Shown here in pieces: positions 1 to 9,991 of a stretch of DNA of 64,000 bases. Below the pieces are notes generated by a model. It saw nothing but the letters and a program-made list of their open reading frames with translations. It did no database searches and was not told the DNA's origin. Source of the DNA: Odontesthes bonariensis (taxonomy: Eukaryota; Chordata; Actinopteri; Atheriniformes; Atherinopsidae); contig NC_134509.1 of the NCBI RefSeq assembly GCF_027942865.1, positions 4,551,754 through 4,615,753 on the forward strand, in the 5' to 3' direction. Positions within the stretch are counted from its first letter, which is position 1. Each line of letters opens with the position of its first letter. The position numbers and the translations under genes were made by a program.

Positions 1-1835
1 AGCCACGTACACTTTCAGAGCCAAGAAATCTCTGAAAAGATGAGATGCAATGAGAATGTGAAACTGGCCCCCAGGTTAACTGCTTGTTCTTACATTTAAA
101 CATGTATAACACATGTCCAACATGTTAATACATTTTATTGTTATTCATTTGAAATTAATTTCCTTGGAAATTGCCCTGAGATGACCATCTATCTATGTGA
201 ACTGTCACAATTCAAATAAACTGAATAGAACTGAATTAAAGCAGTGCTAGAGAAGTTAAAAACATGTACATCCGACAGTACCAAATTGCAAAACTACAGC
301 AACACTTTCTCCAAAACGCACACACACTATGGCAGATGGGGTGAAGGGTTCTAAGACAATGCAAGGAAAAGAAAAAGAGGAAGACAGAATAAAAGCAAAT
401 GTCAGACTGAACTTTACTTGCTGGAAAGAGCAAAAAGAAAAAACAGGATGCAAGATGAATGCCAAGTTATCATGTCACTTGTTGCGATTGGCAAGTATTC
501 CCTATTAAGCTTGACAGGTAACCACGTCAGACCTGTTTTAGACTGACATGCAAATAAGTTCTTCTCACACATAAAGGTTTGGTCAGTTTTGGCTAAGTCT
601 TGGAAAATTACAATATATACAATGTGAATTTCATTGCACATGTATTGATAACACACATTCAAACACTTCAAAACTGTAAATCAGAAAGAGCAAACCATGT
701 CACAGAAAAACATTTGAATTTTTCTGTTTGTTTTTTAGAATAGAATAGAATGCCTTTTATTGTCACTATACAAGTATAATGAGATTAAAATTTCAATTCA
801 ATTTCAATTCAATTCATTTTTATTTATATAGCGCCAAATACAACAAATGTCATCTCAAGGCACTTAGATAATAAAGTCCAATTCAAGCCAATTGGAATTC
901 AATTAATTGTAATCATAATTATTCATAAAATAATCCAATTCGTTCATTTAGAGCCAATTCAAAAACAAAAAAAGCATCTCCTCTCTCAGTGCAGACATGA
1001 GCATATAAAAAAATATAAAATATAACAATCTTAGACATAAAAGAATAAAATATAGTACAAAAGGGGTGGTGGGGGGTAGGTGCATAGAGATATTACTTTA
1101 TATATAAATAAATATGCATTCAAGTGTGGGTTATCAGTTCTTGTGAGTGTGTTTGCCCCCTCATCAATACCACAGGAGATAAAAACACAGCCTTTCTTAT
1201 TCTTATAAGCTCCTGTGACATTATCCTTCGCTGTTTCTTGACATTTCTGGTGATTTCAGACAAATCTTTTTCTTTTAATGATGTGTTACATCTCTCAGCA
1301 GTAGGGGGCGCTCAAATGCAAAAAAAACTCAAACTCAATTTCTACTTGAATGGCTGATATTATCTACGAAATGACACGACCAGTTTTGTTTATTTGTTAT
1401 TGTTGATAATAACACTCTAGTTTGAATCCAGTCAGATGTCACTAAGACATCAGTGACACTTATTACGTTGAAGCTTATATTACAACGTTTTTTTTCCTTT
1501 GTCAATCAATTTGACTGGTGTTCAGTGATTGTTCCATGTAGAAATATACAATTTTTAAAAAAAATACTAAGAATTGTTTGTCCACAGATGCCACGAAACC
1601 ATAAACAGATCTCTGACCTGGTTACTACAGTTACAGTGTTTCATTGTTAGAAGAAGCCAGCTCTCCAGGTCTGCTGGTGACACTTGTATTACCACTGCAG
1701 TTTCATAAGGTGTGAAGCACATAAAATCTAATCCTCTTCCATTAAAAACTCTCACCTGTCAAGGTGGCTCTAACGTTGAACAAGAGTAGGGGACTGTGAG
1801 ACAAATTTTAGAGAGTAAAAAACAAAAGCACAGAC
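1..1835. other. ift56 intron with retroposon tails, no exon seen
   Basis: The whole stretch lies downstream of the last visible ift56 exon and is presumably intronic. It holds AT-rich retroposon-tail remnants near 160-240, 735-790 and 777-960. Nothing in 960-1835 could be recognised as an exon or a repeat family. Short open frames here show no ift56 similarity. Confidence 0.6.
735..960 (-). repeat. LINE/SINE 3' tail remnants
   Basis: On the minus strand, 735-790 reads as a tail ending in ACAATAAAAGGCATTC plus repeated ATTCT units. The stretch 777-960 contains AAGTGCCTTGAGATGACA followed by GGCGCTATATAAATAAA and ATTGA-type repeats, which is typical of teleost non-LTR 3' ends. No coding part remains. 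Confidence 0.55.
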
Positions 1836-4486
1836 CTGTGCTCCAGCAGAAGGCGTTTATAGATTTCTATAGCCTCCTGGTAGTGCGAACGCATGTAGTG
1901 AATGGATGCCAGGCTCAACTGGTCCTCTGTCACATCCTCTAGGTTCTGGTGGAAACCCATGAGTTTCTTCTCATCGTTGAACTGAGACACAGTGTCAAGA
2001 CATCGGCAGTGAGGTAAGGTAATGGTCAGGGGTGAAGTCGGGATAACAAAGATAGAGTAAAAAGACATTAACTATATTCGTAGAGAGCAAACTGGAGGTG
2101 GTTTACACAAAAGCGTTGAATTCTCACTGATAAAGTGAGGAAAATACATGGCAGTTTAATAACATCGTCATAATTGTCAAACCTTGTGAGCCAAATGGAA
2201 TAACAGTCGGTTCTGGAGAGCGGACATCGGACCTACGAAGATCAAGAGATACCATATTTAGTGAAATACCACCCTTCATGAAAATAAATGCAAGAATCTC
2301 TCAGTCAGCATCATGCACAATATCTATGAATCATAGAATACTGCTGTGCAATACAGAAACCCCATTCCAGGTGAGGATAGTTTAAACAGGGGTTTCCCAT
2401 ACACATACACAGTGTTGTATAGTAACGAAGTAAAAATACTTCACTACTGTACTTAAGTATATTTTGGAATACTTTGTACTTTCCTCGAGTTTAAAATTTT
2501 TAAAACTTTCACTTTTACTTCACTATATTTCCGTACTTCAGATGCCAGATAAGCTTCAGTTTTCTCCTATTTTTTTCTTTAAATTTTGTTTATAATGATG
2601 CCAATAACAGTAGCATCCTCTTTTGTTTCATTTTTTCTTAATGGTGTAATGTACGCCTCATTTTCAGCACTGACCTTACTTGAAGAAGAAAAACTTAAAG
2701 GTTCACAAAGTTTGTATTTTCTGTCTAAACCTGGTCTAAATTTTGCCTGCACTTGGTTGTGTGTAGATTTTAAGTGTATTTGACCTTCAAAGTTTACCAA
2801 AATATAAAAAATGTCATTCAAACTGCATCCTTGTTTACTTTTTACTTATACTTTTCATTACATTACTTAAGTACATCTATTTTTACAGTAATTCTCATAC
2901 TTAAGTACAAGACGTTTCGGATACTTTAGGGCTTTAACTCAAGTAACATTTCAGTCAGTGACTTGGACTTTTACCAAAGTCATATTTTGGAGGGGTGCCT
3001 ATACTTTTACTTGAGTGTGAGATTTCAGTACTTTATACAACACTGCACATACACACATCATAAATCTCAGCTGGAGACCCTACCCTTTGATGCAGCCGCC
3101 TCAGCTTCTTTATAGAGCCCGAGGAAAAATAGGGCACAGGCCAGGAAGACCCACACCTCATCAGGACAGTCAGCTTTTGCGGTCAGGGATTTGTACTCCT
3201 GTCGGAATTTGTTCACCAAATGTTTTAGGGTACTCTGTAAACTGTTTAATTCTGTAAACCCAGCTATATAACACAGTCATACTGACACACACGTGTTTAC
3301 GAGGCATTACCTCCATAGCTCTCTTGTAATCACCCAAGTGAAAGGCGCAGTAGCCAATCCAGAGGTCTGCATGTTCCTCTTTCTCCCCGACACTTCTCTG
3401 AAACTGAGGATGACACAGTAACACATCACATAAACAGAAACATTTTTTAAACCTGTTCTATTAAGTAAGAAATGTCCCCTTATTCAAAAGTTCTGGAAAG
3501 ATATTGTCAATTGTCTGTCAGCAGTCTTTCCTATCAACATCCCTTTAAATGCTAAACTGTGTGTACTTGGAATCTATCCACTGAACTTCAAACATACAAA
3601 CAAAGAAACAGACTAAATTACCGGACTTTGGGCTTCTACAAGCTAGGAGAGTGATTGTACTTCACTGGAGGAATACAGAGGCTCCTTCCATGAAACAGTG
3701 GATAAAAGAACTTTCAGAGTGCATTGGTCTAGAAAGACTAACATGTATTGCTAAAGGAAAACTGAAAGAGTTTGTTCATCTTTGGGAACCATACATGTGC
3801 ATTTTAGAATCTGGAATGTAATGTGTTTATTTATTTATGTTTGTTTGTTTACTTATTTATTTTAAGGGAGATTGTTAATACATTGAAATGTATCTGTATT
3901 TCAGTTCAAAATGTTGTACTTTGAGTTATTGATATTAGGATTGTGCAAGTTTAGGTATGTGTGTGCGTGCCTATGTGTGTGTGAGTGATACTGGTTCTGT
4001 GACGTGTTGTAGTCACATTTAAAATGTTCTGTAAAGTAATAAAACTCAATAAAGATATTTAAAAAAAGAAAAAGAAATGTCCCCTTACTTACTACGTTTT
4101 GCTGACTCTTTAAGCGGACCGTGTTCATATTTTCCTTTAAATTGGGGAAAGATTAGATACCTCTAGTAAAGTCAAGGCTCCAAGGTAGTCCCTCTGCTGC
4201 AGGTATTCCTCTAAACTGGGAACTTTTGTTTTGTTTTTCTTCTTTTTTTCACTGATGCTCACTGGTGTCTCTCCTCCAACTGCTGGTTTCACGCGTGAGA
4301 GGATCTATCAAGGTACATAATGAGATTTTCTCTGATTAAAGCATAACCGTTCTGCCCTGTAGATTCCAATGGGCTTATTCCAACCGTTAAGCTTTAATGC
4401 CCCCCCCCCCAAAAAAAACAACAACAACAACAAAACTGATAGAGTTAAACCTATTTAATTGCATTCACACATAACTTCCTTACCAT
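1836..4486 (-). CDS. ift56: Intraflagellar transport protein 56 (TPR protein), 5' part of gene
   Basis: IFT56/TTC26 is a tetratricopeptide-repeat subunit of IFT complex B that carries cargo along cilia. Six exons join in phase: 4484-4486, 4161-4304, 3311-3403, 3084-3198, 2183-2232 and 1836-1981, giving about 184 N-terminal residues. Recognisable stretches are ILSRVKPAVGG after the start, DLWIGYCAFHLGDYKRAM in exon 3, EVWVFLACALFFLGLYKEAE in exon 4, and NDEKKLMGFHQNLEDVTEDQ followed by IHYMRSHYQEAIEIYKR in exon 6; these match TTC26 as remembered from mammals. Exon 1 contributes only the ATG, followed directly by the GTAAGG donor. Exon 6 ends in phase 2 at a GT donor at 1835-1834, and no further exon is seen down to base 1, so the gene continues outside the window. 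Introns hold a hAT element (2410-3045) and an L1-like insertion (3483-4071). Confidence 0.93.
2410..3045. mobile_element. Non-autonomous hAT element with 8-bp TSD
   Basis: The ends are CAGTGTTGTATAGTAA on the left and an inverted CAGTGTTGTATAAAGTA on the right. They are flanked by a perfect 8-bp direct repeat CACATACA (2402-2409 and 3046-3053). The ~636-bp body lacks a transposase frame and contains inverted copies of ACTTAAGTA-type motifs. It lies in the ift56 intron between the exons at 3084-3198 and 2183-2232. The 8-bp TSD and CAG...CTG ends are hAT hallmarks. Confidence 0.85.
3483..4071 (+). mobile_element. 5'-truncated L1/Tx1-like LINE with 16-bp TSD
   Basis: The plus strand shows a decayed C-terminal LINE frame with IPLNAKLCVLGIYPLN and later RRVIVLHWRN, APSMKQWIKEL and CIAKGKLKEFVHLWEP. 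An A-rich tail follows. A 16-bp direct repeat AAGAAATGTCCCCTTA flanks it (3467-3482 and 4072-4087), the mark of target-primed retrotransposition. The coding remnant has stops and frame changes. It lies antisense in an ift56 intron. Confidence 0.85.
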
Positions 4487-5107
4487 TTCGACGAGTGTCC
4501 CTCGAAGAGGTTAGTGTTTGTCAAGACCTGCTTGTCAATAACCAGGGTAACTGTGAAAACACAGCTATTAGCTACCTTGGACTCCGAGCAGGCTTTAATA
4601 ATCTATCTTTACTTTCATCGCTCATTTACAGCCAATATCTGATGTTAGTATCGGTGTAAATTAAATTATCTTAAAAAAACTTTGACAACATTTGGAAAAA
4701 AGTAGTCTGTTTCTCTACACCATGGGTAAAGCTCTTGGCATCGTTAGCTAGCTGATAGTTTGCCTACTCCACTGTGACTTAATACTTCCGCTATTGGATT
4801 TTCAGATTAAAGGCACGACTGCTCATCGTCTGTTAATTTTTCTTTTTTTTTTTAACAAACGCGACACTTAACGCTTTTCTCAGCTGGACAAATTTGAAAT
4901 ATGTATGGAAATGAAGGCCAAATACCGTAGCCACTGTACGGTACGAACGTCGAAAGACATTTATTTCGTAGGTTAACTGAGCATCGCACTTAACAGGAAA
5001 CAGTTCATCTCAGTTGTGTTTAACTCGAGGTTTTCTAGTCGTTGCGTAGCAACCAAATGGAGCAATGGCTGTTTTGTGACAGCGACTGTGCGTTTATCTT
5101 TGCGCAT
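4487..5107. promoter_or_regulatory. Spacer between ift56 start and tRNA-Arg (probable divergent promoter region)
   Basis: This 620-bp stretch lies between the minus-strand ift56 ATG and the plus-strand tRNA gene. It must hold the ift56 5' UTR and core promoter, but no TATA box or clear initiator could be picked out. The assignment is positional only. Confidence 0.4.
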
Positions 5108-5180
5108 GCCCCAGTGGCCTAATGGATAAGGCACTGGCCTCCTAAGCCAGGGATTGTGGGTTCGAGTCCCATCTGGGGTG
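5108..5180 (+). tRNA. tRNA-Arg, anticodon CCT
   Basis: A 73-nt cloverleaf reads directly. The acceptor arm GCCCCAG pairs with CTGGGGT (a G:U at the first pair). The anticodon stem CTGGC/GCCAG holds loop CTCCTAA with anticodon CCT, and the T arm contains GGTTCGAGTCC, which is also the B box. The A-box region lies in TGGCCTAATGG. There is no intron, and no CCA is encoded, as expected in eukaryotes. A T4 run at 5186-5189 is a suitable Pol III terminator. The sequence agrees with the vertebrate tRNA-Arg-CCT family as remembered. Confidence 0.97.
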
Positions 5181-5185
5181 TTCAG

Positions 5186-5189
5186 TTTT
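5186..5189 (+). terminator. Pol III terminator of tRNA-Arg
   Basis: A TTTT run begins five bases after the tRNA discriminator base, which is the usual RNA polymerase III stop signal. Confidence 0.8.
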
Positions 5190-5559
5190 CAAGACGATGA
5201 ATTGGTCAAATCTGGAAGTTCCATAAACTGTATCCATGTTCCATTTAAAATTAAGTTCAAGTTATATCAGTCCAACGTATTTAAAGATATACCATTACTA
5301 ATGTCATGTCATTTCTATTTACTCTTATTATTGGGTTATGTAAAAGTCCTTGAAAGTAACTAAATGATGTGAAAGACAGATCTCTTCATATAGTTACATT
5401 AAGTTGTTGCTGCTGCGGGTGGTTTCTGAGTCATATGGTGTGCTTAGTTTGTCCATGATGTTCCTGCATTTTAGGTTTGCTAAATAACAATGACACCTTT
5501 CACTATGTCATCTGTTGTTGTTCATCTGGAATGTCCCTTTTCTGTTGTTGTTAAGTCAG

Positions 5560-5591
5560 TTAAACTCCATTTGACCTATGAATCAGACAAC

Positions 5592-5658
<67 letters not shown>

Positions 5659-5830
5659 CTTTATTAATCCCAATTTGGGAAATTGTTTTGTTGCAGCAGC
5701 ATACAGTAAAGATATGAAAACAATTAAAGTTAGTAAAAACAAGCAAATAGAATAGAATAAAATAAATATAAAATAAAATAAAATAAATAAAAATAGTGAA
5801 TAAACATTCGCTATGTACAAATCTACAGTA
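5560..5830 (-). repeat. (GATA)n microsatellite on a retroposon 3' tail
   Basis: A (GATA)n tract spans about 5592-5658. It is joined to CTTTATTAATCCCAATTTGGG and a GTTGCAGCAGCATACAG stretch. Read on the minus strand this is a non-LTR 3' end (AATTTCCC...GGGATTAATAAAGTATC) with a tetranucleotide tail. The open frame across it is a repeat artefact. Confidence 0.7.
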
Positions 5831-6055
5831 TTTATTTATTTTTATTTTTTTTAAATAAACGTACCTAACTCTTTGTTGTGTCTACACATGACAGACAACT
5901 AAGCAAAGTTCCATATTTCCCTAGCAATTTCAAGCAGAAGAACAATTTTCCTATGAACTATGGGCAAGCTCTCCTAGATAAGCTGCAAATGAGTGAACTA
6001 GCAAAAAAGTTCCAAAAAAAGATGTCTGCAAGAGGCCCTCAAAAAATGATAATAT

Positions 6056-6120
6056 GAGATGAGATGAGATGAGATTCAATTTTATTGTCATTACACATAT
6101 AGCATAACGATGACAGTGAA
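6056..6120 (-). repeat. Retroposon 3' tail with pentanucleotide repeat
   Basis: GAGAT units precede TCAATTTTATTGTCATTACA. On the minus strand this reads as a non-LTR tail (TAATGACAATAAAATTGA) followed by CTCAT repeats. Confidence 0.55.
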
Positions 6121-6583
6121 ACTAACCTCAAGCTCTTATCGGTGACATGCCTGAAAGTCTTTGAATCTGGACATGCATTTCAGCAGTGCTGAAAAAAAAA
6201 ACTACCACAGGAAAGCTGTATACCAATGTCATCCATTGCATTGTTACTGGCATAATGAATCATGGAAATACGTTGCTCGTTGGTGGACTTACTCTTGTGA
6301 CTTGCAAATATGGACCAAGCTCTGAATGAGGATTTAATTTAAAAAACAAATTGCATTTGCATATCTCAGGGATAGGTGGATTCAACACAAAACCTTGCTG
6401 CTGACTGTTTAGAAGAAATAGGACAAGAAATAATTGTGCTTACAGCATTTAGTTTTACTTGGGGGTGTAATGAGTTAGTGTTAAAGTTTGCTTAATGTCG
6501 CCATCAAAGCGCATTCTTGAAATAACCCTCATTGTTATGGCAAAAAATTAGCTATGTAACTTTAACACATATGCTGCCAATAT

Positions 6584-6715
6584 TCGTGGCAGAGTTGGTC
6601 GTCCAATGACCGAAAAGTTGGCTGGTTCGATTCCCACTCTCGCCACTCAAAAAGATTGAAAGCGGAGGACAAATTTCGTGTGTATGCATGACCAATAAAT
6701 CTGATCTTAATTCAG
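6584..6715 (+). repeat. tRNA-derived SINE remnant
   Basis: The head has an A-box-like TGGCAGAGTTGG and a B-box-like GGTTCGATTCC about 35 bases later, so it resembles a tRNA. The acceptor arms do not form a clean cloverleaf. It runs into GACCAATAAATCTGATC, a SINE-type tail. It is therefore called a SINE and not a tRNA gene. Confidence 0.6.
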
Positions 6716-7999
6716 TGCAATGCAGCCGTTTATATCTCACTTCAGCACTGAGACAATCTATGAGAACATTCCTTTTATTATAAAACAGCATCTGCAATTA
6801 CAAGAATAAACATAACAAACACAAAAGCAAACAAACATTTGATTAAAAGTGTCTAAATTCTTAGACTGAAAATGGAACCATACATGTGGGAGATTTTGTT
6901 TTCAAATAAAATTTTTAATTCAGACAGTTTAATGTTTTTTTGTTTTTTTTCTCCACTCAAATGAGAATGCTGAGCTGCAGAAAGAATGTCTGCTCCTAAT
7001 TCTGGGAGCATTTTCTTAGTTTGGATACTCTGCCAGTAGTAGAGCTGTTTACATGCAAGAGTTGCCGATGTCCCTTTTTAGAGTCCAATTACCACCTGGA
7101 TTGAAACCCCAAATCACTCATGAGTTGAAAAGGAGATGTCACTGATGTAGGGCATTAACAAAACTGAGAGCAAGGAAGGGAAAATTTAAATATTTTTATG
7201 ATTGTCGTGGGAACTGTGAGACTCCTGCCAAATAATATGATGAATAGAGTATTGGATTTATTCTGCATAAATGTTTGAGATGCACATAACTCCTCTACCC
7301 TTCTTACACCAGGCAAAGAAACCATAATATGATTTCTGCTCACCATCACCATCACACCAATGGCTCAGCGGTAACCTGTGATCAATGGAAACGTGAGAAG
7401 ATGGTCACAGGAAGCTGAAGAAACTCTGCAGTAGTGCTTTGAGGCCACAGAGTGGGACCAACTCTGTCAATCAAATAGAAATGACAGCAATGCCATGACT
7501 GATGACAGTGCAAAACAATTCTTGTTTTGGAACAGCATCCCCAGAAAATGAGGGTCCAATATCAAGCCTTCGTGACCTAAAAGGAGCTTCTTGAAGATAA
7601 AAAAAAAAAAAAAAAGGAGCCTTCAAGGGTAGATGAGCAAGCAGAGAGAGCTGAAGGCTAATCTAAGAAAGAGCTAGGAGAGCAACATGAAAAAGCGAGA
7701 AAGCAAACTCCAGCTCAACAAGAAAAAAAGACCACAAGCTTCAAAGTGAAGGATACTGGTAGAAGCCTAGACAAAGCAAACGAACTGAACATGTTTTTCA
7801 GTAGGTACAGCTCAGGGAAACACTCAACATTTTCCTCTCTTGTCTCCAGCCAGACAGACCTCACAGCTTCCCTGTCACATATGTCAGTATAGTTTCTCTG
7901 TCTCAATTTTTTCAAACAGTTTTTTCTCACAAATTGTGTGCAAACGTGGTCCATCCACAGATGGTTTGAGGATTCATTGTCCCATTTACATGCATGTTT

Positions 8000-8309
8000 A
8001 AAGTTAAAATCTGTGGATTATTTGAATAGCTCAGTGTTGTATGCAAGATGTTTGTTTATAGATGGCAGTGGCACGGCCACCCTGTACCTTGCACATGTTT
8101 AAAATAAAAACATGAATATATTAACCTGTGTATTATTCAAATAGCTTAGTATTGAATGTACAATAACAGAGTAGTTATGTTTATACACGGCACTAGGCCC
8201 CGTTAAATATAAAACACAATTGTATGCCATATAAATAGTAGGGGGGTCCCTGCTCCAACTCTCCATCAGTTTGGGGGTCCCTGGCCTGAAAAACGTTGAA
8301 GACCCCTGG
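8000..8309. mobile_element. hAT-type element, right end only
   Basis: The segment ends in GTTGAAGACCCCTG, the inverted form of the common hAT terminus CAGGGGTCTTCAAC, and continues inward with repeated GGGGGTCCCTG words. Two diverged internal copies of a TATTTGAATAGCTCAGT-like motif lie at about 8010-8060 and 8130-8190. The left end and TSD partner were not found, so the start given is nominal. Confidence 0.5.
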
Positions 8310-8319
8310 TTTATATGAT

Positions 8320-9016
8320 CAGTGGCGATTCTAGAGTCTGTGGGGGCCCCAAGCAAAAAAATCCTAGGGGGCCCTTCCGACCAGTGTCCGTCACCAAAAC
8401 ATCTGACACCAACGAAAAATGTATGAAATAAAACCTCTTTTTATTCCAAACATGTTCCAAACATGAAAAAAATTGTTATTTTTATAATATACATGTAAAG
8501 AATAAATAAATAACTAAAAAAGACTACGTTGTCTACGTTGGCACTTAATATTCGCCTGTTGCTATTTATCTACCGGGTGTAGCTGGCCATCCAATAATAA
8601 TTGTGTTCATTTAAAGATTTGTGACAAGTACAGCTGTTCATGATATCGATTTCATAAGTACGGTTTTTATTTTCCACTAGCCTTGAATTTCCGGCAAACG
8701 TTGCCAACAATCGCAAACACTCTGAGGGGCTAGTTCTCCGCGAACATCGCCTACAGTGGAACTTGACGTGAGTTTGACGAAGTCAACAATGCAATTATGG
8801 AATTATAGAATGGCATGTTAACTAGATAATCTTTGTCCAAATCATTTAAATTTAACTGTTCAAACAAATCATGTTCACCACGAACGTTCGCCACTGTTTG
8901 AAACAGTTTATAAAGTAACTAGACAATCTTTAATTGAATGCACCTCTCGGGGGCCCCCTAGTGGCTCGGGGCTCCAAGCAGTTGCCTGCCTTGCCTGTTG
9001 ACAAGATGCGCCTCTG
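8320..9016. mobile_element. Non-autonomous hAT element with perfect 8-bp TSD
   Basis: The left end CAGTGGCGATTCTAG and the inverted right end CAGAGGCGCATCTTG are imperfect terminal repeats. TATATGAT directly repeats on both sides (8312-8319 and 9017-9024). Inner ends are rich in GGGGGCCCC words. No transposase frame was found. It interrupts the relic lectin 3' UTR. Confidence 0.88.
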
Positions 9017-9160
9017 TATATGATGCCTGCCAGACTGCATATATGTAGCCAATCATGTGTTTGTAACCTAATAATGCATTATTTGTTATTCAGATATTCA
9101 GTATCTTCTCTTAATTTAGTATTTTGTGGCAATTGTAGCACTAATCTTTTTAATGGTTTG
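9017..9160 (+). pseudogene. Relic of a lectin-gene 3' UTR (fourth array member)
   Basis: From GCCTGCCAGACTGCAT to GCAATTGTAGCACTAATCTTT, this stretch aligns almost base for base with the 3' UTR of the two downstream lectin genes (about 11368-11505 and 16953-17090), with scattered differences. No lectin coding sequence remains upstream, where hAT elements lie. It marks a decayed or truncated older copy of the duplicated unit. Confidence 0.8.
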
Positions 9161-9735
9161 AGATACCTCCAAAGTTGTTGGAGAATGACAGAGCTACGAC
9201 CCTGTGGGACTTCCAGATCCAGACTGAGGAACATGTGATGGCTTACTAACTGGACATTCTGGTGGTCGACAAACAACAGAAGACAGCAGTAGTGATAGAT
9301 ACGAATACGAATACCTTTATTCGTCCCACAGAGGGGAAATTTTGATGTTGCAGCTGCAGCAATAGATAAAGAAAAATAAAAAATACCAAAACAGTAAAGG
9401 AATTAAAATAACAGCATAAACACTATAAACAATAAACAATATAGGACATATATACATACGTATATATATAGTTTTTTAAATTACACAGTTGTATATATGT
9501 TTGGTTGATAGATGGAGCAATTCCAAGTGATACCAACATCAAAAAAGGAACCCAAGAAGCTAGAAAAATCCCAAGGGCTGAAGGAGGAAGTTGAAAAGAT
9601 GTGGGAAATAAAGGCAACTTTGTTTCCAGTGGTATTTGGAGTAGTCGGGGTTGTGACCCCAAACTGGAACAGTGGCTCCAACAGAGCCCCGGAACAAGAT
9701 CAGAGATCTCTGCCCAGAAGAGGTCAGCTCTAGGA
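9160..9735 (+). mobile_element. Fragment of LINE with REL-type endonuclease C-terminus, split by insertion
   Basis: Two collinear pieces flank an insertion. The first (about 9178-9300) reads ENDRATTLWDFQIQTEEHVM, a stop, then LDILVVDKQQKTAVVID. The second (from about 9513) reads KKEPKKLEKSQGLKEEVEKM and later FPVVFGVVGVVTP. The D...VVID spacing followed by K.EK...QGLKEE resembles the restriction-like endonuclease region of R2/NeSL-type non-LTR retrotransposons in fish; the family call is inference. The fragment is dead. Confidence 0.6.
9301..9505 (-). repeat. Retroposon tail inserted in the LINE fragment
   Basis: ACGAATACGAATACCTTTATTCGTCCCACAGAG opens the insert; on the minus strand it reads as a 3' end (GGGACGAATAAAGGTATTCG) with a short ATTCGT-type tail. 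TGATAGAT flanks it directly (9293-9300 and 9506-9513). Removing the insert restores the LINE reading frame. Confidence 0.7.
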
Positions 9736-9901
9736 ACAGCTCCTAGGCCTCTGATAGAAGACCCGAGCAAGAAGGGCTAGTGTGGAGTTTTACATACTGT
9801 ATAGGGCAGCACAGCCATTAAAAGAAGAGGAAAGTTTATCTTGAGGACATTAGTTTTGTATACAGATTATTTGACTTTGTCATCAGATGCCTTGTTTTAT
9901 T

Positions 9902-9991
9902 TGTATGCAAATATTTTTCCCTTTTTAATCATCTTAGGCTTCGAAGAAGTATATAAACTCAGTCTGCTTCCTCCTGCACAAAGACTGAACA
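9902..9991 (+). promoter_or_regulatory. Core promoter of lectin copy A
   Basis: An octamer ATGCAAAT lies at 9905-9912 and a TATA box TATAAA at 9952-9957, about 35 bp upstream of the ATG. This implies a very short 5' UTR and no 5' intron. The same block recurs upstream of copies B and C. Homology with those copies begins here, so copy A lacks the longer ~400-bp upstream flank that B and C share. Confidence 0.7.

Larger units (their letters stand above)
5181..8319. other. Gene-free spacer between tRNA-Arg and the lectin cluster
   Basis: No coding exon could be supported. It contains the GATA/retroposon tail (5560-5830), another retroposon tail near 6056-6120, a tRNA-like SINE remnant (about 6584-6715) and the right end of a hAT element ending at 8309. 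The stretch 6720-8000 shows nothing recognisable. Confidence 0.6.

Noticed and set aside
1567-1755. Minus-strand ORF as the next ift56 exon
   Set aside because: It has no similarity to the expected TPR sequence (YLALNVYVALCY-like) and no acceptor in the required phase was seen.
5560-5820. Minus-strand ORF of hydrophobic and SIYLSIYL residues
   Set aside because: It is the translation of the GATA microsatellite and an AT-rich tail.
6590-6655. Possible second tRNA gene
   Set aside because: A- and B-box-like motifs are present but the acceptor stem does not pair and a SINE-type tail follows, so it was called a SINE remnant.
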